A DNA stretch of 64,000 nt. Origin: Paludibacteraceae bacterium. Its GTDB lineage: Bacteria > Bacteroidota > Bacteroidia > Bacteroidales > Paludibacteraceae. The notes beneath the pieces were generated by a model that saw only the letters and a program-made list of their open reading frames with translations, did no database searches and was not told the origin of the DNA. A program made the position numbers and the translations under genes. Where the stretch lies: contig JAFSTO010000071.1 in the NCBI GenBank assembly GCA_017450435.1, forward strand, positions 1 through 64,000. The letters run 5' to 3'. Shown one piece after another: positions 1 to 7,166 of this stretch (position 1 is its first letter; every line of letters begins with the position of its first letter).

Positions 1-69
1 AGGCTCTCTAATGGGAGCTTTTATTATATCCTGCGCTTGGAATCAATAAAAATACCAACTCGCATATAA
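1..69 (+). CDS. Possible 3' end of a gene entering from the left edge
   Basis: Frame 1 is open from the window edge to TAA at 67-69, giving 22 residues. They include an LSNG...YYILRLE-like stretch that loosely resembles the last strands of a T9SS type-A sorting domain. The piece is too short to identify and could be chance. No start or domain is visible inside the window. Confidence 0.2.
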   Translation, partial: RLSNGSFYYILRLESIKIPTRI

Positions 70-89
70 GGGCTAACAATTTTTTATGT

Positions 90-135
90 CGAATAAATAA
101 AAAGAGACTATCTAACATTTTTTGTTGTTAGACAG
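90..135 (-). terminator. Rho-independent terminator of the small lipoprotein gene
   Basis: The minus strand reads CTGTCTAAC, a 10-base A-rich loop, then GTTAGATAG. This 9-bp stem (one G:T) spans 108-135 and is followed by the T-rich run TCTCTTTTTATTTATT. It starts 3 nt after the stop codon of the gene at 138-272. Confidence 0.75.
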
Positions 136-137
136 CC

Positions 138-272
138 TCACTCCCAGCATTTCTCTACAGTGTTGTCCAAGCTCTTTGGATCAAGATCCTTTACACTCGT
201 ACCGGATTTGTTGCAAGACAAAAAAGTAAGAGAACCGATAACGCACATTAGTGCGAAAAAAATTTTCTTCAT
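138..272 (-). CDS. 44-residue secreted lipoprotein, function unknown
   Basis: ATG at 272 and TGA at 138 enclose 44 codons. The product starts MKKIFFAL and has a hydrophobic core and a lipobox ending FLSC with the lipidated cysteine at residue 20. This leaves a mature peptide of only about 25 residues that ends in KCWE. Reality is supported by a full transcription unit: a consensus promoter on the minus strand (-33 at 361-358, -7 at 337-330), a leader of about 50 nt, and a hairpin terminator directly after the stop. Small lipoproteins with similar signal peptides and an LDNT...CW motif are, as I recall, common in Prevotella-like bacteria and often longer, so this copy may be a shortened family member. 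No function is assigned. Confidence 0.65.
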   Translation of the reverse strand: MKKIFFALMCVIGSLTFLSCNKSGTSVKDLDPKSLDNTVEKCWE

Positions 273-329
273 ACTCAAAATGATTTAGAAAGTTTAACAA
301 TAAAACAAGTACTACTATAGTACCATTCG

Positions 330-361
330 CAAAGTTATATATTTTTTTCCATTTGTACAAA
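330..361 (-). promoter_or_regulatory. Bacteroidetes promoter for the small lipoprotein
   Basis: On the minus strand TTTG (361-358) is followed after 20 nt by TAACTTTG (337-330), an exact match to TTTG-N20-TAnnTTTG. It lies back to back with the plus-strand promoter at 376-407. Confidence 0.8.
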
Positions 362-375
362 TAATAAACACTTTT

Positions 376-407
376 TTTGTATATTTCGTAAAAAAGTAGT
401 ACTTTTG
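376..407 (+). promoter_or_regulatory. Bacteroidetes promoter for the dipeptidyl peptidase gene
   Basis: TTTG (376-379), 20 nt, TACTTTTG (400-407), 28 nt upstream of the ATG at 436. It is an exact fit to the sigma-ABfr consensus. Confidence 0.8.
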
Positions 408-435
408 TAGCATAAACTAAAAGAAACATATAACG

Positions 436-2511
436 ATGAAAAAATCAACTCTTATCTTCAGTCTCGCATTACTGACCGGTGCTTCGTGCATCACAAGTTG
501 CCATAAAACGCAGACCAAGAACAACGAAATCAATTACAACGTGGAAAAATTTTACGACCTTGAAGTCCTGCGCTATGACGTGCCTGACTTCGACGAGTTG
601 AGTCTTCAGCAGAAGAAACTCGTCTATTTTCTGACAGAGGCTGCCCTGCAGGGGCGTGATATCCTTTACGACCAAAACTGTATGTACAACCTCGCTATCA
701 GGCGTACACTCGAAAGCATCTACGTCAATTATCCCGATAAGCAGGACGAACAATTTCTGCTGATGGAAAAATACCTGAAACGTGTATGGTTCAGCAACGG
801 CATTCACCACCACTATTCCGAGCATAAGTTCCTGCCGGAGTTCAGCAGAGAGTGGTTTGCCGATGCCTTGAAATACATTCCCGAAGAAGACCGTCTCCGC
901 ATACAAGGTGATAAGAGAGTTTGCGGCACTGAGCACGACGGTGTAAGCGGCATATTCTCCCCTATAGTGTTCGTCATGTTCGACCCTGACTACATGTCGA
1001 AGAAGGTCAACCAGACCGCAGGTGAAGACCTGCTTCTCACTTCTGCCTGCAACTATTATCAAGGTCTCTCTCAAGCCGAAGCTGAAGCCTGGTACGCCGC
1101 ACACAAGGACACGTCTGACGAACCAATGTGGGTAGGTCTGAACGCACAACTTGTGAAAAACGGCGAGGGTGACATCATTGAGCGTACCTACAAGGTAGGC
1201 GGTCTGTACAGCGAGGCGCTGGAGCGAGTAGTCTATTGGCTGAAACAAGCACGCGAAGTGGCAGAAACAGAAGAGCAACGCCTTGTCATCGACAAACTCA
1301 TCGAATACAACACCACCGGTAATCTACGCACATTCAACGAATACGCTATCGCCTGGGTCAAAGACCTTGATAGCCGCGTGGATTTCATCAATGGATTCAC
1401 AGAGGTTTATGGTGATCCGCTCGGTATCACCGGTGCGTGGGAAGCGATGGTGAACTTCAAGAACATCGAAGCCACCAAGCGAACCGAGGTTCTGGCAGCA
1501 AACGCACAGTGGTTTGAGGACAACTCGCCCACCGCGAAAGAATACAAGAAAGAGACCGTGAAAGGCGTAAGCGCCAAAGTCATCAACGCTGCCATTCTCG
1601 GTGGCGACTGCTATCCGTCAACACCTATCGGCATCAACCTGCCTAACGCCAACTGGATAAGGAAAGAGTACGGCTCCAAGTCCGTCACTATTCAGAACAT
1701 CACCGACGCCTACGACAAAGCCGCACAAGGCAACGGTTTCAACGAGGAGTTCATGCTGTCAGACAAAGAGATAGAGATGGTTCGCATGTACGGCGCGCTT
1801 GACGATAACTGCCATACCGACCTGCACGAGTGTCTGGGTCACGGGTCCGGTAAGCTGCTGCAGGGAGTGACGAAAGACGACCTCAAGGAACACGGCTCCA
1901 CCATCGAAGAGGCTCGAGCCGACCTCTTCGGTCTTTACTACATTGCCGACCCGAAGATGGTAGAACTCGGCATCATGCCTAACGCCGAAGCATACAAGGC
2001 AGAGTATTACCGGCAGATGATGAACGGCGCCATGACACAACTTGTGCGTATTGAGCCGGGGAAAGACATCGAAGAGGCGCACATGCGTAACCGCCAACTG
2101 ATTGCAGGCTGGGTACTCGACCACGTCACACCTGACGCACCCGAGGTGGAGATTATAGAGCAGGACGGCAAACACTACATGCGTGTAAACGACTATGAGG
2201 GACTCAGACGGCTCTACGGTGAACTGCTTGCTATCATTCAAGACATCACCTCCACCGGCAACTACGCCGCTGCCAAAGAGATAGTGGAACAATACGCCGT
2301 ACACGTGGATAAAAAACTACACGAAGAGATGCTCGAAAGATATAAGAAACTCAACCTTGCTCCGTATAAAGGTTTCGTCAACCCTGTCTATACCCCCGTT
2401 ACCGACAAGGACGGCAACATAACCGACATCCAACTCAACTTCACCGAAGGCTACGCCGAGCAGCACCTGCGTTACTCACGTGACTACTCACCACTGCCAA
2501 CATGGAACTAA
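436..2511 (+). CDS. Dipeptidyl peptidase III (M49) lipoprotein
   Basis: A zinc metallopeptidase that removes dipeptides from the N-termini of oligopeptides. The 691-residue length is near that of the Bacteroides thetaiotaomicron enzyme (about 675). The M49 zinc motif is HECLGH at residues 464-469 (two zinc histidines and the catalytic Glu), followed by EEARAD at 491-496, which supplies the third ligand. HECLGH, with five rather than six residues spanning the histidines, is the known Bacteroides variant of the eukaryotic HELLGH. The N-terminus MKKSTLIFSLALLTGASC is a lipoprotein signal with the lipid anchor at Cys18 or Cys22, so the enzyme probably works in the periplasm or at the cell surface. 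It has its own consensus promoter. The response-regulator gene follows after 19 nt and may be cotranscribed. Confidence 0.93.
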   Translation: MKKSTLIFSLALLTGASCITSCHKTQTKNNEINYNVEKFYDLEVLRYDVPDFDELSLQQKKLVYFLTEAALQGRDILYDQNCMYNLAIRRTLESIYVNYPDKQDEQFLLMEKYLKRVWFSNGIHHHYSEHKFLPEFSREWFADALKYIPEEDRLRIQGDKRVCGTEHDGVSGIFSPIVFVMFDPDYMSKKVNQTAGEDLLLTSACNYYQGLSQAEAEAWYAAHKDTSDEPMWVGLNAQLVKNGEGDIIERTYKVGGLYSEALERVVYWLKQAREVAETEEQRLVIDKLIEYNTTGNLRTFNEYAIAWVKDLDSRVDFINGFTEVYGDPLGITGAWEAMVNFKNIEATKRTEVLAANAQWFEDNSPTAKEYKKETVKGVSAKVINAAILGGDCYPSTPIGINLPNANWIRKEYGSKSVTIQNITDAYDKAAQGNGFNEEFMLSDKEIEMVRMYGALDDNCHTDLHECLGHGSGKLLQGVTKDDLKEHGSTIEEARADLFGLYYIADPKMVELGIMPNAEAYKAEYYRQMMNGAMTQLVRIEPGKDIEEAHMRNRQLIAGWVLDHVTPDAPEVEIIEQDGKHYMRVNDYEGLRRLYGELLAIIQDITSTGNYAAAKEIVEQYAVHVDKKLHEEMLERYKKLNLAPYKGFVNPVYTPVTDKDGNITDIQLNFTEGYAEQHLRYSRDYSPLPTWN

Positions 2512-2530
2512 GATAACTAAAAAAAATACA

Positions 2531-3688
2531 ATGTCCAACAACAAGATTCTCGTTATTGACGACGAGAGGGCTATCAGAAACACCCTTAAAGAAATTCTTG
2601 AGTTTGAGAACTACAGTGTCACCCTTGCCGAAGACGGCAAACAAGGACTGATGCTCGCACAAGACCAAGTTTTCGACCTTATCTTCTCAGACATCAAGAT
2701 GCCGGAGATGGACGGCATAGAACTCCTCACAGCACTGCGTGAGGCTGAGGTGGACTGCCCCATTGTGATGATTTCCGGGCACGGAAATATTGAGACTGCC
2801 GTCGAAGCCATACGCAACGGAGCCTTCGATTTCATAGTCAAACCTATTGACCTCAACCGACTGCTAATCACCACCAAGAACGCACTTGAGCGCAAATCAC
2901 TGGTACAAGAAGCGAAAGTACTGAAGAAAAAAGTAGTTGGTAAATACAAGATGGTTGGCACCTCTGCAAGTATCGAGCACGTTCGCGAACTGATAGAGAA
3001 AGTGGCACCGACTGATGCCAAAGTTCTCATTACCGGTGCCAATGGTACAGGTAAAGAGGTCGTCGCACACCTTATACATGCGCAGTCCAACAGATCCTCA
3101 CAGCCTATTGTCGAAGTCAACTGCGCTGCTATCCCCACCGAACTGATTGAGTCTGAGCTCTTCGGGCACGTCAAAGGCTCATTCACAGGAGCCATAAAGG
3201 ACAAAGCCGGCAAGTTCGAACAAGCCAACGGAGGGACTCTCTTCCTTGACGAGATTGGCGACATGTCGCTCTCTGCACAGTCGAAAGTGCTAAGGGCACT
3301 GCAAGACAACGAGATAACACGAGTAGGAGGAGACAAGGCAATAAAAGTAAACGTGAGAATCCTCGCCGCTACCAACAAAAACCTTAAAGAGGAAATAGAA
3401 AAAGGCAACTTCCGTGAGGACCTTTACCACCGGCTGTCAGTTATCCCTATTCACGTCCCGTCACTTGATGAGCGAAAAGAAGACATACCCGCACTCGTGG
3501 CACATTTCACCGACCTTATCTGCTCCGAACAAGGCATTCCACAAAAGACTTTTACAGACGACGCCATCAAAGCACTGCAACAACGCAGCTGGACCGGCAA
3601 TATCCGCGAACTGAGGAACGTTGTGGAACGACTGATTATACTCTCCGGAGCGACTATCACCGCTGCCGAAGTCGAGAAATTCGCATAA
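2531..3688 (+). CDS. NtrC-type sigma-54 response regulator without DNA-binding domain
   Basis: Activates sigma-54 RNA polymerase by ATP hydrolysis when phosphorylated. The receiver domain (about 3-120) has the acidic pair D10/D11, phospho-acceptor D54 and K104. The AAA+ domain (about 145-380) has Walker A GANGTGKE at 169-176, the sigma-54 contact loop GSFTGA at 216-221 (Ser in place of the first Ala of GAFTGA) and Walker B LFLDE ending D240/E241. The protein stops at 385 residues, immediately after the NIRELRN segment and C-terminal helices, so the usual Fis-type helix-turn-helix is absent. The start at 2531 is chosen because it gives the canonical MSNNKILVIDDE; an upstream in-frame start would add an unrelated 17-residue extension overlapping the peptidase gene. 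No sensor kinase is nearby, so it is an orphan here. A sigma-54 gene lies at 24178-25677. Confidence 0.9.
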   Translation: MSNNKILVIDDERAIRNTLKEILEFENYSVTLAEDGKQGLMLAQDQVFDLIFSDIKMPEMDGIELLTALREAEVDCPIVMISGHGNIETAVEAIRNGAFDFIVKPIDLNRLLITTKNALERKSLVQEAKVLKKKVVGKYKMVGTSASIEHVRELIEKVAPTDAKVLITGANGTGKEVVAHLIHAQSNRSSQPIVEVNCAAIPTELIESELFGHVKGSFTGAIKDKAGKFEQANGGTLFLDEIGDMSLSAQSKVLRALQDNEITRVGGDKAIKVNVRILAATNKNLKEEIEKGNFREDLYHRLSVIPIHVPSLDERKEDIPALVAHFTDLICSEQGIPQKTFTDDAIKALQQRSWTGNIRELRNVVERLIILSGATITAAEVEKFA

Positions 3689-3701
3689 AGCGGGAACGCG
3701 C

Positions 3702-3790
3702 ATGGTAGAGACGGTGTTTTTCATCGTCTCTCTACAATGAGAGACGCTCGAACACACACAATGAGAAACGCTCGAAAAGAGCGTCTCTAC
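3702..3790 (+). repeat. Cluster of GTAGAGACG-type inverted repeats
   Basis: The core GTAGAGACG appears at 3705-3713, imperfectly inverted at 3726-3736, and inverted at 3781-3789. AGAGACGCTC (3740-3749) pairs with GAGCGTCTCT (3779-3788), and ACAATGAGARACGCTCGAA occurs twice as a direct repeat in between. The same core returns at 39.2-39.4 kb. It may act as a terminator or be a dispersed palindromic element. Confidence 0.6.
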
Positions 3791-3842
3791 CGGAATCGGT
3801 GCACCGTCGTCAGCTTGCGGTCGATAACTACCATATATTAAC

Positions 3843-3884
3843 ACTCGGAAACTTTTATTGTAAAAAAAGTTTCCGAGTTTCTTG
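3843..3884 (+). terminator. Strong hairpin terminator between the response regulator and tetR
   Basis: A perfect 13-bp stem, ACTCGGAAACTTT (3843-3855) with AAAGTTTCCGAGT (3866-3878), followed by TTTCTTGTG. It separates the upstream unit from the efflux operon. The rest of the 394-base gap 3689-4082 holds the repeat cluster at 3702-3790, the promoter at 3881-3912 and an untranslated leader of about 165 nt with no convincing ORF. Confidence 0.75.
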
Positions 3885-3912
3885 TGTATATCAAAAAAAA
3901 GCAGTACCTTTG
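3881..3912 (+). promoter_or_regulatory. Promoter of the efflux operon
   Basis: CTTG (3881-3884), 20 nt, TACCTTTG (3905-3912). The ATG of the TetR gene lies 170 nt downstream, so the leader is unusually long. TGTG-A-CACA near 3983-3991 is a small palindrome that could be an autoregulatory operator, but that is speculative. Confidence 0.6.
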
Positions 3913-4082
3913 CACCCGATTTCGGATTACCAAAACAGTTAACGCCCGTCTCACATCCCACAAATAACAAGGATTATGTAACGTGTGACACAGATAACTG
4001 CATATGAATCCGCAAATAAATCCGTCAGCTCCGTGGGCAGACACCTCTGCTACCACCGTTCAGTGCTATCACCTATAAAAAC

Positions 4083-4697
4083 ATGGACGAACAACAAATT
4101 CAAATTATTACCACAGCACAAACACTCTTTAAGAAATACGGTATCAAGAGTGTTTCCGTTGACGACATTTGCCGCGAACTGGGCATGTCAAAAAAGACCT
4201 TCTACGTATTCTTCCCCGGCAAAGAGGAACTGCTTGCCGCTGTTCTTGAAAAGATGAACCAAGACGTCATAACCGGCGCCGACAAGTATATGTCAGGCAA
4301 GTCGGCTTTAGAGTGTGTGCGCGTTTTAATGAACATGCACGACAAGGTGAGCGACGTTCACAAAGAGCCGCCGATGATTTATGACCTCAAAAAGTATTAC
4401 CCAAAGCTTTACAAAGAACACATCAGAAACGTACACAAGGGGACGAAAGACATCCTGATGCGTCACCTGCAACAAGGCATACAAGAGGGCGTCTATCGGC
4501 AGGACCTTGACGTAGAGATGTGCGCCGTCATGTTCTCTATTATTCAGCAGAGCTTCATGCGAAACGAAGATGAGATACGCTCCGTCAGCCCAAAGAGACT
4601 AATGCGTTTCACAATGGAGAGTTTCGTACGCTCCATAGTATCGGAAGAAGGAGCACGACTAATAAGACAAGAAATAGAAAATAACAAAAAACAATAA
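4083..4697 (+). CDS. TetR/AcrR-family repressor of the efflux operon
   Basis: A 204-residue regulator whose N-terminal helix-turn-helix (about residues 10-55: KYGIKSVSVDDICRELGMSK, then KTFYVFFPGKEELL) is the classic TetR signature. The C-terminal ligand domain is unspecific, as usual. It is first in an operon with the outer membrane, adaptor and RND pump genes; the next ATG is 9 nt after its stop. It is therefore very likely the local repressor, with a pump substrate or similar small hydrophobic molecule as inducer. The operator itself cannot be recognised with confidence. Confidence 0.9.
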   Translation: MDEQQIQIITTAQTLFKKYGIKSVSVDDICRELGMSKKTFYVFFPGKEELLAAVLEKMNQDVITGADKYMSGKSALECVRVLMNMHDKVSDVHKEPPMIYDLKKYYPKLYKEHIRNVHKGTKDILMRHLQQGIQEGVYRQDLDVEMCAVMFSIIQQSFMRNEDEIRSVSPKRLMRFTMESFVRSIVSEEGARLIRQEIENNKKQ

Positions 4698-4706
4698 GGT
4701 ACAAAA

Positions 4707-6068
4707 ATGAAAACAAAAAAACTATTCACTGCTGCGTGCGTGTTGACCATGCTACTTGCCTCCGTTACTTCAGTGGCAGAAGACCATGTTTTGGCAGCCA
4801 CTAAAGAGCAGCCACAACCCGCAGCACCTGCACAACTCACGCTCACACTCACTGAGGCGCAGGACTACGCTGTCAAGCAGAACCGAACACTGCGCAACGC
4901 ATCACTCGCCGTACAGGAAGCCTACGCACAACGATGGCAGACCATCGCCGCCATGCTACCCAGCGTTGACGGAAGCCTAACTAAAAACGTGATGTACGAC
5001 GAGGACTTCAAAGAAAAGATGATTCTCTTCCCCGGAACTACACAACCGATGTCCATGTCACCTTGGGTTTATGGCGTAACGGCTGCCGTCGGACTAAACG
5101 GACAAGGGATAGTGGGAACGCTACTCAACAATATTGCTATCGACATGAAGAAAATTTCACTCGAACAAAGCGAAAGCAACATCCGAGCCAGCATAACCAC
5201 CTCATACGTATCTGTGCTTATCATGCAGGACATTGAGCACCTGCTTGACAGCAGCCTTGTTAATATCCAAGCACTCGCAGACATGACTCAAAAGACCGTT
5301 GATGCCGGAGCAGCCGAACAAACCACTGCCGACCAGATACTTGTGCGCGTGAATACTCTTAAGAACAACATCAACTCTACCAAACGCAACACCGAACTTG
5401 CCAAGAACTCACTCAGAGTACTGCTCGCCGTTCCTGCCGAGACGGAACTTATTCTCACGCAAACAGTGGACGAACTGCTCTCACATGAGGCTATTCTTGC
5501 TCTACTCGGCGAAGAGTTCAACCTCAACAACAACCTCAACTACCAACTTCTGCAAAAGAGCACCGACCTCGCGCGAACCAACGTCCACATGGCTGCATGG
5601 GCATACGGACCGACCATCAGCTTGGCGTACCAATATAACAAACGCGACTACGGCAAAGATGCCGGCTTCGAAATGATGAACTCACCACACACACTCGCCT
5701 TCTCCGTAAAGATGCCACTCTGGTCAAGCGGAAAACGCGCTGCAGGAGTAATAGAGAAAAAAATCGCGTACGAAGAGGCAAAGAACACCCTCGCCGAAAC
5801 AACAGACAACCTCGGTATACAATATCAGCAACTGAGATTCAATCTTCAAAACGCTTTCGAAACATACATGAACGAGAAGGAGAATATTGCTGTAACAGAA
5901 AGAGTGTTTACAAGCACTACAAATAAATATCAGTGGGGAGCGGCCTCCAATCTGGAACTAACCAACGCCTCCAACGACCTCATATCCGCACAATCGACAT
6001 ACGTACAAGCAGTACTAACACTCGTCAACGCTCAAGTCGAACTCGACAAGTTCCTAAATAATCATTAA
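4707..6068 (+). CDS. TolC-family outer membrane efflux protein
   Basis: Trimeric outer-membrane channel of a tripartite pump. The 453-residue protein has a cleavable signal peptide (MKTKKLFTAACVLTMLLASVTSVAE) and the two OEP repeats rich in long amphipathic helices: LTLTEAQDYAVKQNRTLRNA near the N-terminus and LAETTDNLGIQYQQLRFNLQ with NAFETYMNEKENI near the C-terminus. It has no lipobox, unlike many OprM-type partners. It sits between tetR and the adaptor gene (16-nt gap), so here the channel gene precedes the adaptor and pump. Confidence 0.9.
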   Translation: MKTKKLFTAACVLTMLLASVTSVAEDHVLAATKEQPQPAAPAQLTLTLTEAQDYAVKQNRTLRNASLAVQEAYAQRWQTIAAMLPSVDGSLTKNVMYDEDFKEKMILFPGTTQPMSMSPWVYGVTAAVGLNGQGIVGTLLNNIAIDMKKISLEQSESNIRASITTSYVSVLIMQDIEHLLDSSLVNIQALADMTQKTVDAGAAEQTTADQILVRVNTLKNNINSTKRNTELAKNSLRVLLAVPAETELILTQTVDELLSHEAILALLGEEFNLNNNLNYQLLQKSTDLARTNVHMAAWAYGPTISLAYQYNKRDYGKDAGFEMMNSPHTLAFSVKMPLWSSGKRAAGVIEKKIAYEEAKNTLAETTDNLGIQYQQLRFNLQNAFETYMNEKENIAVTERVFTSTTNKYQWGAASNLELTNASNDLISAQSTYVQAVLTLVNAQVELDKFLNNH

Positions 6069-6084
6069 AAAAACTAAACACTAT

Positions 6085-7095
6085 ATGAAGAAAATTTTGA
6101 TTACCGCGCTTGCTGTTATATCAATGGCAAGTTGCACTAAACAGACGACAACAACCTCTGACACTGCGGCAGAACGTGTAGAGCAAGTACGCACCACCGT
6201 CCTGCACTCACGCGAGATACAACGCGAGATTAACCTCTCAACCAACCTACAAGGCTACCTCACGCAGAACGTAGCTCCGTCACTTACCGGCAAGATAGAA
6301 CATATCTACTGCGAAGTAGGCGACAAGAAACAGAAGGGAGACATGCTCGTTCGCATGGACCAGACACAGTACAAAACAACTAAAATCTCACTGGGCAACC
6401 TCAAAGTAGAGCTCAACCGTGTAGAGAACCTACTCCGCTCAGGTTCAGCCACCCAACAGCAGTACGACCAGCTGAAAGCACAGTATGACCAAGCCTTAGA
6501 GCAGTTAGAGTTCTTAGAGCAGAACACCTACGTCAAAGCCCCGTTTGCCGGAGTCATCTCCGCCAAGACCTACGAGGACGGCGAGCTTTACGGCGGGCAG
6601 CCTATCGTGGTACTTACACAGATAGACAAACTGAAGGCTTTGGTGGCTGTGCCGGAGACATATTTCCCGCTTATCAAAGCCGGTATGCCGCTCACACTCA
6701 CGTCAGAGATTTATCCTGACAAGGTATTCGACGCCACGGTAGAAGTGGTTTATCCTACTATTGATGCATCCAGCCACACCTTCCAGTGCAAACTGCAGAT
6801 ACCTAACAAGAAAGAGCTTCTCCGCCCGGGTATGTATGTCACCACCACCATCGGCTTAGGCAAAGCCAAAGCTATTGTGGCACCGTATCAAGCAGTGGAG
6901 AAACTGGTGGGCGCCAACGACAGATATGTATTCATTAACGAAAACGGACGTGCCAAACGTGTAGCAGTGACATTGGGACAACGCTTTGACCAAGATATAG
7001 AGATTATAGCACCTGAGATAACCGAAGGAGTGGAAATGGTAACAACAGGTCAGCACAAATTAGTGGACGGCGTAAAACTGAACGTAGTAGAGTAA
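6085..7095 (+). CDS. RND efflux periplasmic adaptor (MFP) lipoprotein
   Basis: Bridges the inner-membrane pump and the outer-membrane channel. The 336-residue protein has a lipoprotein signal ending MASC (Cys17), a short alpha-hairpin (about residues 95-150), the flanking lipoyl/barrel halves (VAPSLTGKIEHIYCEVGDKKxKGD before it and YVKAPFAGVISAKTYEDGE after it), and a C-terminal membrane-proximal domain. This is the HlyD/AcrA architecture. It is 71 nt upstream of the pump gene; that gap contains short GTTATAAG repeats and no obvious terminator. Confidence 0.92.
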   Translation: MKKILITALAVISMASCTKQTTTTSDTAAERVEQVRTTVLHSREIQREINLSTNLQGYLTQNVAPSLTGKIEHIYCEVGDKKQKGDMLVRMDQTQYKTTKISLGNLKVELNRVENLLRSGSATQQQYDQLKAQYDQALEQLEFLEQNTYVKAPFAGVISAKTYEDGELYGGQPIVVLTQIDKLKALVAVPETYFPLIKAGMPLTLTSEIYPDKVFDATVEVVYPTIDASSHTFQCKLQIPNKKELLRPGMYVTTTIGLGKAKAIVAPYQAVEKLVGANDRYVFINENGRAKRVAVTLGQRFDQDIEIIAPEITEGVEMVTTGQHKLVDGVKLNVVE

Positions 7096-7166
7096 GTTAA
7101 CAGTTACAAGTTATAAGATAAGAAGTTATAAGTCATCTGTCAGATTAATAAATCGCAAATAGAATT

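Noticed and set aside
469-1278. Long open frame on the minus strand within the dipeptidyl peptidase gene
   Set aside because: It lies opposite a clear M49 protease with catalytic motifs, its translation is Val/Leu/Cys-rich with no domain, and it has no promoter.
2611-3408. 265-codon frame on the minus strand opposite the response regulator
   Set aside because: Antisense shadow: Ser-rich composition with no recognisable fold, and the plus strand encodes intact receiver and AAA+ motifs.
7096-7166. GTTATAAG repeats between the adaptor and pump genes
   Set aside because: Three short, imperfect, AT-rich copies; too short to call a regulatory site.
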